Shown here one piece after another: positions 19,577 to 27,955 of a stretch of DNA of 35,142 nucleotides (position 1 is the first letter of the stretch; every line of letters begins with the position of its first letter). The stretch comes from Paracoccus fontiphilus. Its GTDB lineage: Bacteria; Pseudomonadota; Alphaproteobacteria; Rhodobacterales; Rhodobacteraceae. Made by a program: the position numbers and the translations under genes. The notes below the pieces were generated by a model. That model was not told where the DNA came from. It saw nothing but the letters and a program-made list of their open reading frames with translations, and searched no databases. The stretch is from contig NZ_JAFNAW010000036.1 of NCBI RefSeq assembly GCF_017356265.1, forward strand, positions 1 to 35,142, read 5' to 3'.

Positions 19577-20122
19577 ATGACAATCAAGACCGCCACCGAC
19601 GTGCTGGACTTCTGGTTTTCCGAGGAGATGGAGCCCCAGTGGTTCGCCAAGTCCGATGAAACCGACCTGACGATCCGCGACCGCTTCGCCGCCACCTACG
19701 AGGCCGCGCATCGCCGCGACCTGGACAACTGGGCCACCACGCCCGAGGGTGCCTTGGCGCTGGTGATCGTGCTGGACCAGTTTCCGCGCAACATCTTCCG
19801 CGGCTCGGGACGGGCGTTCGAATCCAACGACATCGCCCTGGAACACGCCCGCGCCGCCCTGGACGCGGGCTTCGACGGGCAGATCGATGCCAAGCGGCGG
19901 CAGTTCTTCTACCTGCCCTTCATGCACAGCGAGGATCTGCCCGACCAGACCCGATCGGTCGAGCTTTACGAGGCCTTGGGCGATGCGGGCAGCCTGGACT
20001 ATGCCATCCAGCACCGCGACATCATCGAGAAGTTCGGGCGCTTTCCCCATCGCAATGCCGCGCTGGACCGCCCGAACACCCCTGACGAGGCAGAGTTCCT
20101 CAAGACCCACCGGGGGTTCTGA
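19577..20122 (+). CDS. DUF924 family protein
   Basis: 181-aa cytoplasmic protein of the DUF924 family, an all-helical TPR-like fold with no established activity. Diagnostic stretches: VLDFWFSEEMEPQWFAKSDETD near the N-terminus (cited in part), ALVIVLDQFPRNIFRG (about 61-76), FFYLPFMHSEDLPDQ, and the C-terminal KFGRFPHRNAALDR. Length is normal. Start ATG 19577 with AGAGGA about 9 nt upstream. It stands alone between the fusion gene and the convergent monooxygenase; their stops are 6 bp apart. Confidence 0.88.
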   Translation: MTIKTATDVLDFWFSEEMEPQWFAKSDETDLTIRDRFAATYEAAHRRDLDNWATTPEGALALVIVLDQFPRNIFRGSGRAFESNDIALEHARAALDAGFDGQIDAKRRQFFYLPFMHSEDLPDQTRSVELYEALGDAGSLDYAIQHRDIIEKFGRFPHRNAALDRPNTPDEAEFLKTHRGF

Positions 20123-20128
20123 GCGGCC

Positions 20129-20449
20129 CTATCCCGCCCGGCCGATGTGCTGGATGGCGGTGAACCCCTCGAACCGCGGCGCGCCTTCGTGCAGCTTGCG
20201 CGTCTCGCCCGCGCGGGCATGGGCGTCGCGGAACTGCTGGCTGCGGGTCCAGCCGCGGAAATCCTCCTCGGACTGCCAGACCGTGTGCGAGGCGTAAAGA
20301 CGGCGGCCGTCCTCCTCGGGGCCTTTCAGCATGTGGAATTCGACAAAGCCCGGCAGCTCGTTCAGCTTGCTGTCGCGCGACAGCCACAAGGCCTCGAACT
20401 CGGCGGCATTCTCGACAGGGACGGTGAAGCGGTTCATGGCGATGAACAT
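20129..20449 (-). CDS. Antibiotic biosynthesis monooxygenase-domain protein, IsdG/HmoA-like heme oxygenase candidate
   Basis: 106-aa single ferredoxin-like-fold protein. The residues that define the catalytic triad of IsdG-type heme-degrading monooxygenases (Asn7, Trp67, His77 in S. aureus IsdG) are present at Asn6, Trp67 (FRGWTRS) and His77 (RDAHARAG). Rhizobial HmuQ/HmuD are alphaproteobacterial members of the same group. Start ATG 20449 with AAAGGA upstream. It is not next to heme-uptake genes in this window. Other members of the ABM superfamily have unrelated roles, so heme degradation is a good but untested assignment. Confidence 0.78.
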   Translation of the reverse strand: MFIAMNRFTVPVENAAEFEALWLSRDSKLNELPGFVEFHMLKGPEEDGRRLYASHTVWQSEEDFRGWTRSQQFRDAHARAGETRKLHEGAPRFEGFTAIQHIGRAG

Positions 20450-20617
20450 GGATGGTGTCCTTTCTGATGCGTCGGCTGGCGATCTTGCGGGCTTTCCCGC
20501 CTTGGATAAGCCCCGAAACCAGCCCTGTCACGCGGATGTGAGGGCAAGGCGCCGACCGGCCTTTGGGCAGGCGACGGATTCGCGCTAGCCTTGCGCCACC
20601 AAGCCGAGGGGGTTCCC

Positions 20618-21433
20618 GTGCGCCTTGCCCTGATCGCAGCCCTGCTTCTGTCCGCCCCCTTGTGCGCGCCCGCGCAGGAACGACGGCCCAGCCATTGCAT
20701 CGCCGTGGCGGGCGGGCCTGAACGGGTCCAGCGGGCGGCATGGTCGGACCCGGTACCGGACCGGTCGGTGCGGTTGTCCTATCTGGGTCATTCGATGTTC
20801 CTGATCCAGACCGAAGGGGGGCTGGACATCGTCACCGACTATTACGGCACCCTGCCCGACGGGGCCCCCGCCCCCGACGTGGTGACGATGAACCACGCCC
20901 ATTCGACCCACTGGACCGACGATGTGGACGGCATCCCCCATGTGTTGCGCGGCTGGTCCGACAGGTTCGGCATCGCGGCCGACCATTACCTGACGCTGGG
21001 CGACACCCTGATCCGCAACGTGCCGACCGACATCCGGTCCTTCGGCACGGTCGAGGAGAACGGCAACTCGATCTTCGTGTTCGAGGCCGGGGGCCTTTGC
21101 ATCGCCCATCTGGGGCACCTGCACCACGAGCCCACGGACGCGCAGTATGCGACGCTTGGCCGGGTCGATGTGCTGCTGGTGCCGGTCGATGGCAGCTACA
21201 CGATGGAACAGGCGGCGATGATGCGGGTGGTCAGCCGGCTGAACAGTTCCGTGGTGATCCCGATGCACTGGTTCGGCCCCGCGCGGCTGGAGGCCTTCGT
21301 GTCGGGCATGTCAGGACAGTTCGACATCCAGCGGCCGGGCGGCGGCGAATACCTGGCATCGCTTCGCGGGCTGCCGGACCGCCCGACGGTGGTGGTGCTG
21401 GAACCGGTCTTCCCGGGCCGGGGCTGGCCTTGA
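20618..21433 (+). CDS. Exported metallo-beta-lactamase-fold hydrolase with altered HxHxDH motif
   Basis: 271-aa protein from a GTG start at 20618 with GAGGGGG 6 nt upstream. Residues 1-19 look like a Sec signal peptide (MRLALIAALLLSAPLCAPA), so it is probably periplasmic. The fold signature follows: LSYLGHSMFLIQTEG (53-67), the metal-binding block NHAHSTHWTDD (His93, His95, His98), a later HLGHLHHE (164-171), and IPMHWFGP (His217). The usual Asp of HxHxDH is Thr97 here; Asp101/102 follow shortly after. It is related to UlaG-like and NAPE-PLD-like hydrolases, with unknown substrate. A TTGGGC-N17-TAGCCT promoter candidate precedes it, ending at 20591. Confidence 0.82.
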   Translation: MRLALIAALLLSAPLCAPAQERRPSHCIAVAGGPERVQRAAWSDPVPDRSVRLSYLGHSMFLIQTEGGLDIVTDYYGTLPDGAPAPDVVTMNHAHSTHWTDDVDGIPHVLRGWSDRFGIAADHYLTLGDTLIRNVPTDIRSFGTVEENGNSIFVFEAGGLCIAHLGHLHHEPTDAQYATLGRVDVLLVPVDGSYTMEQAAMMRVVSRLNSSVVIPMHWFGPARLEAFVSGMSGQFDIQRPGGGEYLASLRGLPDRPTVVVLEPVFPGRGWP

Positions 21434-21444
21434 CGGGCTTGGCC

Positions 21445-21473
21445 TTGACGGAAACGGGGCGGGGCCACACTGT
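21445..21473 (+). promoter_or_regulatory. Candidate promoter of the FAH-family gene
   Basis: TTGACG (21445-21450), 17-nt spacer, CACTGT (21468-21473). The predicted start is about 24 nt before ATG 21504. The -35 lies in the second copy of a 12-bp direct repeat TGGCCTTGACGG (21425-21436 and 21440-21451); the first copy contains the stop codon of the preceding gene. Confidence 0.4.
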
Positions 21474-21503
21474 GGCGCCGAAATCATCGAAGGCCCCTTG
21501 TCC

Positions 21504-22193
21504 ATGCCCGACTTCGCCATCCCGCCCGCAGCCACCCCGTCCCTGCCAATTGCCGGCGAGGATCGCCGCTTTCCGGTGCGCCGGATCTATTGCGTGGGCC
21601 GCAACTATGCCGACCACGCGCGCGAGATGGGCCATGACCCCGACCGAGAGCCGCCGTTCTTCTTTTCCAAGCCCGCCGATGCCCTTCTGACGGGCAACGC
21701 GGACCTGCCCTATCCGCCCCAGACCGCCGACCTGCATTTCGAGGCGGAACTGGTCGTGGCGCTTGGCAGCGGCGGGTCCAATGTCGCACCCGAAGATGCG
21801 CAGGGGCTGATCTGGGGCTATGCCACGGGCAACGACTTCACGCGCCGCGACCTGCAGGCGGCGGCGAAAAAGGCCGGGCGGCCCTGGGATCTGGCCAAGG
21901 GGTTCGACCTGTCGGCGGCCTGCGGGCCGCTGCATCCGGTCGGGGAAACCGGGCCGATCAACAGCGGGCGGATCGCGCTGACGGTGGATGGCGCGCTGCG
22001 GCAGGACTCGGACCTGTCGCAGATGATCTGGCCGGTGGCCGACGTGATCGCCCATCTGTCGCGGTCGGTCAGGCTGGCGCCGGGCGACCTGATCTTCACC
22101 GGCACCCCGGCGGGCGTGGGCGCCGTCACGCCCGGCCAGACCGTCACGGTCGAGATCGCCGGGCTGACTCCGCTGGTCACGCGGATCGGCTGA
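21504..22193 (+). CDS. Fumarylacetoacetate hydrolase (FAH) family protein, acylpyruvase-like
   Basis: 229-aa cytoplasmic enzyme of the FAH superfamily, which cleaves or decarboxylates acylpyruvate-type diketo acids. It has the fold signature IYCVGRNYADHAREMG (28-43), metal ligands Glu80 and Glu82 (HFEAELVV) and Asp111 in GYATGNDFTRRDLQ, and the GDLIFTGTPAGVG segment. Length and motifs match fumarylpyruvate hydrolases and FAHD1-like proteins better than true FAH. I prefer ATG 21504 to TTG 21498 for its better spacing from GAAGG. It might process a product of the nearby ring-cleavage enzymes, but it is not in their operon. The stop is 3 bp from the convergent outer-membrane protein stop. Confidence 0.87.
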   Translation: MPDFAIPPAATPSLPIAGEDRRFPVRRIYCVGRNYADHAREMGHDPDREPPFFFSKPADALLTGNADLPYPPQTADLHFEAELVVALGSGGSNVAPEDAQGLIWGYATGNDFTRRDLQAAAKKAGRPWDLAKGFDLSAACGPLHPVGETGPINSGRIALTVDGALRQDSDLSQMIWPVADVIAHLSRSVRLAPGDLIFTGTPAGVGAVTPGQTVTVEIAGLTPLVTRIG

Positions 22194-22196
22194 GGC

Positions 22197-23549
22197 CTAC
22201 CGCGACCCCGCCCCCGTGGCGATCTGCAACGTCGCCCACTCCTTGGCAGCCGCGTTGCGGGCCTGCGCCGCAGCCAGCCGGGCGCTGGCGCGCGACCGGT
22301 CGGCCTCCAGCAGGTCCACCAGGGCCAGGGCGCCTTCCTCGAAGTTCTGCCGCGCCAGGGCATAGGCGCGGTCGTAGGACGCCGCCGCCGCGTCCAGCGT
22401 GGCGGCGCGCTGGCGATAGCGGCGCAGGTTGGACTGCGCCGTCTGCACATCCTCGACCGCCGCGGCGATGGCGGATTTCCACGCGATCTCGGCCTCTCGC
22501 GCCTCGGACAGGCGGCGGGCGCGGGTGGCCTGCAGCGCGCCCTGGTTCAGGACCGGCAGCGACAGGCCGGGGCCGAAGCCCCAGTTGGTCGCGCCGCGGC
22601 TGTCGCTGACCGTGCCCGTCAACTGGATCGCCGGAAGCAGGTCGGCGGTCGCCACGCCCACCGCCGCCAGTGCCGCCGCGTAGTCGGCCTGCGCCGCGCG
22701 GATGTCAGGGCGCGACCGCAGCAGGTCGGCGGGAACCCCGGTGCCGGGACCGGGGGGCGTGCGCAAGGGGGCCGACCGGCCCCGCATCTGCGCCATCAGC
22801 GGCGCCGACTGCTGGTTCAGCAGCGTGGACAGGCGGTACACCTGCGCGTTGAACTGCGCCTCGTAGTTCGGCAGGTCGGCGCGGGCGGTCTGCAGCAGCG
22901 CCTCGGTCTGGGCGACGTCGTATTCGGTGGCGATGCCGACGGACCGGCTGTTGCGCGTGACCTCCAGCGTGCCCTCGCGGGCGCTGATCGTGTCGCGGGT
23001 CAGGGCCAGCGCCTGCTGGTAAAGCCGCGCATCGGCATAGGCGGCGATCACCTCGGCCAGCCAGGCAAGCCGCACCGTCTGGGCATCGGCGCGGGCGGAT
23101 TGCAGGCTGGCGCGGGCCCCTTCGCGGGCGCGGCGGGCGCCGCCGAACAGGTCGAAGACGACGCTGGCCGACAGGGTGGCGGTGTTGGCGGTCGCGGCGG
23201 CGATGCCGTCGCCGCCCGACCGTTCGCGCCCCGCCGTGCCGGTGCCGCCCAGTTGCGAGGCCAAGACGGCCGTGCCTTCCAGATCGGCCTGCGCCGCACG
23301 GATGCGTTCGCCCGCGGCCATGATGTCGAAGCTCTGGCCCATGCCCTGCCCGATCAGGCCGTTCAGCGTCGCGTCGTTGTAGCCCGACCAGAAGGCCGTG
23401 GGCGCGGGTGTCGCGGTCCCCTCGCCTTCCGCGAAGCCGGCCGGGACGGCGGGCGTCGGCAGGGCGTTCGGGTCAGGCCCGACCGCCGCGCAGGCCCCCA
23501 GCGCCAGGACCGAACCAAGCAGCGCGCGGCGGTGCATTCCAATCGTCAT
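22197..23549 (-). CDS. Outer-membrane efflux lipoprotein, NodT/OprM family
   Basis: 450-aa TolC-like outer-membrane channel that completes the RND pump. A lipoprotein signal ends in the lipobox LGAC (residues about 16-19), after which the mature protein would be lipidated on Cys. The two OEP repeats show the usual alanine/glutamine-rich helical hairpins (ANLEGTAVLASQL-type and RAAQADYAAALAAVGVATADLLP), and SRPDIRAAQADY is typical of NodT/OprM. Start ATG 23549 overlaps the pump stop by 4 bp (ATGA) and has AAGGG upstream, so it is translated as the last gene of the adaptor-pump-channel operon. Confidence 0.92.
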   Translation of the reverse strand: MTIGMHRRALLGSVLALGACAAVGPDPNALPTPAVPAGFAEGEGTATPAPTAFWSGYNDATLNGLIGQGMGQSFDIMAAGERIRAAQADLEGTAVLASQLGGTGTAGRERSGGDGIAAATANTATLSASVVFDLFGGARRAREGARASLQSARADAQTVRLAWLAEVIAAYADARLYQQALALTRDTISAREGTLEVTRNSRSVGIATEYDVAQTEALLQTARADLPNYEAQFNAQVYRLSTLLNQQSAPLMAQMRGRSAPLRTPPGPGTGVPADLLRSRPDIRAAQADYAAALAAVGVATADLLPAIQLTGTVSDSRGATNWGFGPGLSLPVLNQGALQATRARRLSEAREAEIAWKSAIAAAVEDVQTAQSNLRRYRQRAATLDAAAASYDRAYALARQNFEEGALALVDLLEADRSRASARLAAAQARNAAAKEWATLQIATGAGSR

Positions 23550-26500
23550 GCGGGTTTTCCCTTTCTTCTTGTCACAAGCTCGACCGCCTTCAGCACGGCC
23601 ACATAGAAGACCGGCACCAGGAAGATCCCGATCACGGCGGACGACGCCATGCCGCCCAGAACCCCGATCCCGATCGAGTTCTGCGCCCCCGCCCCCGCGC
23701 CGGACGCGATGGCCAGCGGCAGCACCCCCAGCATGAAGGCGAAGGTCGTCATCAGGATCGGGCGCAGGCGCATCTTCGACGCTTCGATGGACGCGTCGAG
23801 CAGCGGGCGGCCCTGCGCGACCAGCGATTGCGCGAATTCCACGATCAGGATGGCATTCCGCGCGGCCAGGCCGATGGTCGTCAGCAGGCCCACCTTGAAG
23901 TAGACGTCGTTCGACTGCCCGAAGAACAGCGCCGCCGCCAGCGCCCCCAGGATGCCGATGGGCACGGTCATCATCACCGCCAGCGGCACCGTCCAACTTT
24001 CATAAAGCGCCGCCAGCGCCAGGAACACGACCAGACCCGACAGCGCGAACAGCAAGGGCGCCTGGTTGCCGGACAGTCGCTCCTGATAGGACAGGCCCGT
24101 CCAGGCGGTGCCGTAGCCGCCCGGCATGTCGGCCACCATCTCCTCCATCGCGGTCATCGCCGCGCCCGAGGACAGGCCCTGTGCCGCCGCGCCCGAAAGT
24201 TCCAGCGCGCGGGTGCCGCCATACCGCGCCAAGGCCTGCGGTTCCTGGTCCCAGACACGCGTGGTGAAGGCGCCGAAGTTCACCATGTCGCCGTCCGCGT
24301 TGCGCGCGAACCAGCGGTCGATGTCCTCGGGCTGGGACCGGGCATAGGCCTCGCCCTGCACGATCACCGGGCGCAGTTCGGTGCCCAGCGCGAAGTCGTT
24401 CACGTCGCGCCCCGAGAAGATCACCGACAGCATCGCGTTCACCTCCGAGATGGACAGGCCGAAGGCCGCAGCCTTCTGCTGGTCAATGTCAAGCCGGAGC
24501 GAGGTCTGGAACGGCGCCTCGTTGCCGCGCAGGTTGGTCACGCGGCCGTCGCCCTGGGCGGTGGCGACCAGTTGGTCGGCGGCGGCCGACATCGCCTCCT
24601 GACCCTGGCCGGACTGGTCCAGCAGGTACATGGAAAAGCCGGACGATGCGCCCATGCCGGGGATCGACGGCGGCTGCAGGAAATAGGCCTGCCCCGCGCG
24701 GTTGTTCATGAAGAAATGGCCGTTGGCGCGCGACACCAGCGAGGCCACGTCCAGCCCCGGCCGATCCTCGTATTCGCGCAGCTTCGCGAACAGCATGGCG
24801 TTGTTCTGGCCCGACCCGCCGAAGCTGAAGCCCAGGACCGAGAAGGTGGACTCCACCGTCGCCGATTCCCGGGTCATCAGGTACTGCTCGACGTCCTCGA
24901 CCAGGGCCTGGGTCTGGGCGGTGGTCGATCCGTCGGGCGTCTCGATCATCACCATCATCACGCCCTGGTCCTCGTCGGGCAGGAACGATCCCGGCAGCTT
25001 GCCGTAAAGCGCGTAGGCGCCGAAGCCGATGGCAGCCAGGACGACCAGCATCCGGAACGGACGGCGCACGAGGCGCGCCACGGCATTGCCGTAGCCGTTC
25101 GTCGCCCGGTCCAGATTGCGGTTGAACCAGCGCGCGGGCGCGATCCCGGCGCCATGCTTGCGGGGCTTCAGAAGGCTGGCGCACATGGCGGGCGTCAGGA
25201 TCACGGCAACGCCCAGCGACAGCACCATGGCGGTGATGATCGTCAAGGAAAACTGCCGATAGATCACCCCCGTCGCCCCCGACATGAAGGCCATGGGCAG
25301 GAACACCGCCGACAGCACCATGACGATGCCGACCAGCGCCGAGGTGATCTCCTCCATGCTTTTCTGCGTGGCCTCGACGGGACCGAGGCCTTCTTCCTCC
25401 ATCACGCGCTCGACGTTTTCCACCACGACGATGGCGTCGTCGACCAGCAGGCCGATGGCCAGCACCAGCGCGAACATGGTCAGCGTGTTGATGGAAAAGC
25501 CCGCCGCCGCCAGCACGCCGAAGGTGCCCAGCAGCACCACCGGGATGGCGACCACCGGGATGATCGTCGCCCGCCAGCTTTGCAGGAAAGCCAGGATCAC
25601 CAGGAAGACCAGCACCACGGCCTCGGCCAGGGTCTTGTAGACCTGGTGGATCGACTTTTCCACGAAGGGAGAGGTGTCGTAGGGATAGACCACCTGCACG
25701 CCGGGGGGCAGCGACGGCGCGATGCCGTCGATGACCGCGCGCACGGCCTCGGCCGTGTCCACGGCATTGGCGCCGGTCGCCAGGTTCACGCCGAAGCCCG
25801 CAGCCGGATTGCCGTTGTACCGCGCAGCACCGCCATAGGCTTCCTGACCGATCTCGATCCGCGCCACGTCGCCCAGGAAAACCGTCGATCCGTCCGGGTC
25901 CACGCGCAGCAGGATCCGCTCGAACTCCTTGACGGATGAAAACTGCGATTGCGCGGACAGGGTCATGGTCAGCCGCTGGCCCTCGGCCGAAGGCTCGGCG
26001 CCCAGGTCGCCCACGGTGACGTTGGTGTTCTGTTCGGACACGGCGGCGGTCACGTCGGCGGGCGTGACCTGATATTGCGCCATCTTCATCGGGTCCAGCC
26101 AGACGCGCATGGCATAGCCCGACCCGAAGGTGTTGATGGACCCCACGCCCGCCGTGCGCTTGACCGGGTCCTCGATCATCTGGGACACGAGATCGCCCAG
26201 TTCCACCGACGTATAGGCGCCGTCCGTGCTGGTCAGCGCGCCCACCAGCAGGATCGACGAGGTCGAGCGCGACACGTTCACGCCCTGCTGCTGCACGATG
26301 TCCGGCAACTGGCTGGTGACAAGCTGCAGCTTGTTCTGGACCTGCACCTGCGCGATGTCGGGATCGACCGTGTCGTCGAAGGTCAGCGACACCGAGGCCG
26401 ATCCGGGGGTCGAGTTCGACGTCATGTAGATCATGCCGTCGATGCCGGTCATGCCGTCCTCGATGATGGTCGTGACGGAATTCTCGACGATCTCGGCCGA

Positions 26501-26656
26501 GGCACCGGTATAGGTCGCGCTGATGCGGACGGTGGTGGGGGCGATCTGGGGATACTGCTCGATCGCCAGGCTTTGCAAGCCCAGGGCGCCGACCAGCATG
26601 GTCACGAAGGCCAGCACCCATGCGAAGACGGGGCGGTGGATGAAGAAGCGTGCCAT
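23546..26656 (-). CDS. RND efflux pump inner-membrane transporter, HAE1 (AcrB/MexB) type
   Basis: 1036-aa proton-driven multidrug exporter. It starts MARFFIHRPVFAWVLAF, the standard HAE1 N-terminus, and has twelve predicted membrane helices with two large periplasmic loops (about 30-335 and 560-870). The proton-relay pair Asp406-Asp407 is intact in IGLLVDDAIVVVENVERV; the second repeat ends with LAARNAILIVEFAQ. Length equals that of AcrB/MexB. It lies 7 bp after the adaptor gene and overlaps the outer-membrane gene. Substrates cannot be read from the sequence; phenolics or quinones are conceivable given the nearby island. Confidence 0.95.
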   Translation of the reverse strand: MARFFIHRPVFAWVLAFVTMLVGALGLQSLAIEQYPQIAPTTVRISATYTGASAEIVENSVTTIIEDGMTGIDGMIYMTSNSTPGSASVSLTFDDTVDPDIAQVQVQNKLQLVTSQLPDIVQQQGVNVSRSTSSILLVGALTSTDGAYTSVELGDLVSQMIEDPVKRTAGVGSINTFGSGYAMRVWLDPMKMAQYQVTPADVTAAVSEQNTNVTVGDLGAEPSAEGQRLTMTLSAQSQFSSVKEFERILLRVDPDGSTVFLGDVARIEIGQEAYGGAARYNGNPAAGFGVNLATGANAVDTAEAVRAVIDGIAPSLPPGVQVVYPYDTSPFVEKSIHQVYKTLAEAVVLVFLVILAFLQSWRATIIPVVAIPVVLLGTFGVLAAAGFSINTLTMFALVLAIGLLVDDAIVVVENVERVMEEEGLGPVEATQKSMEEITSALVGIVMVLSAVFLPMAFMSGATGVIYRQFSLTIITAMVLSLGVAVILTPAMCASLLKPRKHGAGIAPARWFNRNLDRATNGYGNAVARLVRRPFRMLVVLAAIGFGAYALYGKLPGSFLPDEDQGVMMVMIETPDGSTTAQTQALVEDVEQYLMTRESATVESTFSVLGFSFGGSGQNNAMLFAKLREYEDRPGLDVASLVSRANGHFFMNNRAGQAYFLQPPSIPGMGASSGFSMYLLDQSGQGQEAMSAAADQLVATAQGDGRVTNLRGNEAPFQTSLRLDIDQQKAAAFGLSISEVNAMLSVIFSGRDVNDFALGTELRPVIVQGEAYARSQPEDIDRWFARNADGDMVNFGAFTTRVWDQEPQALARYGGTRALELSGAAAQGLSSGAAMTAMEEMVADMPGGYGTAWTGLSYQERLSGNQAPLLFALSGLVVFLALAALYESWTVPLAVMMTVPIGILGALAAALFFGQSNDVYFKVGLLTTIGLAARNAILIVEFAQSLVAQGRPLLDASIEASKMRLRPILMTTFAFMLGVLPLAIASGAGAGAQNSIGIGVLGGMASSAVIGIFLVPVFYVAVLKAVELVTRRKGKPA

Positions 26657-26663
26657 GGGATGA

Positions 26664-27839
26664 TTACTCGCTGGCCGGGGCGGGTTGGGCGGGTGCGTCG
26701 GGCTGTTCCTGCGGGACGCCGTTTTCGTCCAGCGTCACGGGAACGGCCTGGACGGCGGCGCCTTCGGTCAGCTTGGACAGGTTGTCCACCGCCAGCAGGT
26801 CGCCCGGCTGCAAGCCCTTGGTGACGATCCAGTGGTTCTGGTAGGTGCCGTCGTCGGTCAGGTTCACGCGCGCGGCCTTGCCGTCGCGCACGACCCAGGC
26901 GGACAACTGGCCGGTCTTGTCGCGGGTGGCGGCGTTCTGCGTGACCAGGAAAGCCTCGGTCGTGCCCAGGTTGATCTGGCCGCGCAGGAACATGCCGGGG
27001 AGGATCAGGCTGCGCGGATTGTCGAAGCGGAAGCGCGTGTCCACCGCCCCCGTCGAGGTCGAGACGGTGACGCCCGGCGCCACCAGTTCGCCCGTGGCCG
27101 CATAGGTTTCGCCATTTTCCAGCGTCAGGGTCGCCTGCAGCGTCTCGTTCAGCTTCAGGCGGCCTTCGCGGATGTCGCGGCGGACCGACAGCATCCTGGC
27201 GGAAGGCTCGTACATGTCCACCTCAATGGGATCGAGACGCGTGACGGTTGCCAGCGCGTCGGCCTGGTTCGCCGTGACCAGATCGCCCACGGAAACGGCG
27301 GCCACGCTGGCAATGCCCTCGATGGGACTGGTCACGGTGGTCCAGTCCAGTTCCGCCTGCGCCAAGGTCAGCGCGGCTTCGGCCGATTGCAGGGCGGCCT
27401 GGGCCTGTTCCAGCGTGGCCCGCGATTCGTCGACCTGCGCCTGCGTGGTGCCAGATCCCAGCAGCCGCTCGGTCCGGCTGAACGAGGTCTCGGCCTGGGT
27501 CAGCGCCGCGCGGGCCGACGTCACCTGCGCCTCGGCGCTGGTGAGGTTCGCCCGGTAGGTGGTCGGGTCGATCCGGAACATCGGCGCGCCCGCCTCCAGC
27601 GCGGTGCCGGGCTGGTAGAGGATTTCTGTGACCAGCCCGCCGACCCGGGGACGGATTGCCGCATCCGCCTGCGCCACCGCGCGGCCGGGCAGGGTCATGA
27701 TGCGCGGCACGGGCTGCGGCTTGACCGTCACCACGCCGACACTGGGCGTGGGCATCTGCGGGTCCTGGGCCTGGACCGGCAGGGACAGGAACCACGTCGC
27801 GATCAGCGCGACGCAGGCGAGAGGGCGGAAACGGGACAT
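26664..27839 (-). CDS. RND efflux periplasmic adaptor (membrane fusion protein), AcrA/MexA type
   Basis: 391-aa adaptor linking pump and outer-membrane channel. It has an N-terminal signal (MSRFRPLACVALIATWFLS, then PVQAQD) without a lipobox at the cleavage region, so it is probably soluble or membrane-tethered by an uncleaved helix, unlike lipidated AcrA. The lipoyl/hairpin region runs IRPRVGGLVTEILYQPGTALEAG, then ALTQAETSFSRTERLL, then LDWTTVTSPIEGIAS (short pieces cited). The C-terminal part is Pro/Ala-rich. ATG 27839 is chosen because AAGGA lies 8 nt upstream; a longer frame would run through the operator. First gene of the pump operon. Confidence 0.93.
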   Translation of the reverse strand: MSRFRPLACVALIATWFLSLPVQAQDPQMPTPSVGVVTVKPQPVPRIMTLPGRAVAQADAAIRPRVGGLVTEILYQPGTALEAGAPMFRIDPTTYRANLTSAEAQVTSARAALTQAETSFSRTERLLGSGTTQAQVDESRATLEQAQAALQSAEAALTLAQAELDWTTVTSPIEGIASVAAVSVGDLVTANQADALATVTRLDPIEVDMYEPSARMLSVRRDIREGRLKLNETLQATLTLENGETYAATGELVAPGVTVSTSTGAVDTRFRFDNPRSLILPGMFLRGQINLGTTEAFLVTQNAATRDKTGQLSAWVVRDGKAARVNLTDDGTYQNHWIVTKGLQPGDLLAVDNLSKLTEGAAVQAVPVTLDENGVPQEQPDAPAQPAPASE

Positions 27840-27879
27840 CGGATCAATCCTTGGGGACGAAAGGGCCAGGCAATGCGAG

Positions 27880-27917
27880 TTGTGCATGGCATTGCACAGT
27901 AATGCATACTGTGCAAT
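27880..27917. promoter_or_regulatory. Palindromic operator between adaptor and TetR genes
   Basis: ATTGCACAGTA (27891-27901), 5-nt spacer, TACTGTGCAAT (27907-27917): a perfect 11-bp inverted repeat. A third half-site TTGTGCA (27880-27886) pairs with the left arm as TGTGCA-N6-TGCACA. TTGCAC inside each arm can serve as a -35 on each strand; on the + strand TTGCAC (27893-27898), 16 nt, AATATT (27915-27920) is a good promoter. Binding here would block both the pump operon and tetR. Confidence 0.75.
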
Positions 27918-27955
27918 ATTTGCTTGTGATGAATTTTCCGGGAGGATGCTAGGGG

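Noticed and set aside
19642..19658. GTTCG-N7-CGATG, a near match to the LysR operator
   Set aside because: It lies inside the DUF924 coding region, one arm has a mismatch, and the flanking GGCC/GCCG bases of the two strong sites are absent.
20487..20500. GCGGG-CTTT-CCCGC hairpin between the divergent monooxygenase and MBL genes
   Set aside because: Short stem with no T-run and no transcript that clearly needs ending there.
21504..22193. FAH-family gene as a downstream step of the ring-cleavage island
   Set aside because: Chemically attractive, but it has its own promoter, no copy of the LysR operator, and lies beyond two unrelated genes, so I did not include it in the proposed regulon.
23408..25939. 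Long + strand open frame opposite the RND pump gene
   Set aside because: Antisense to the intact 1036-residue HAE1 pump; the product is rich in Arg, His and Gly with no domain, typical of frames opposite GC-rich genes.
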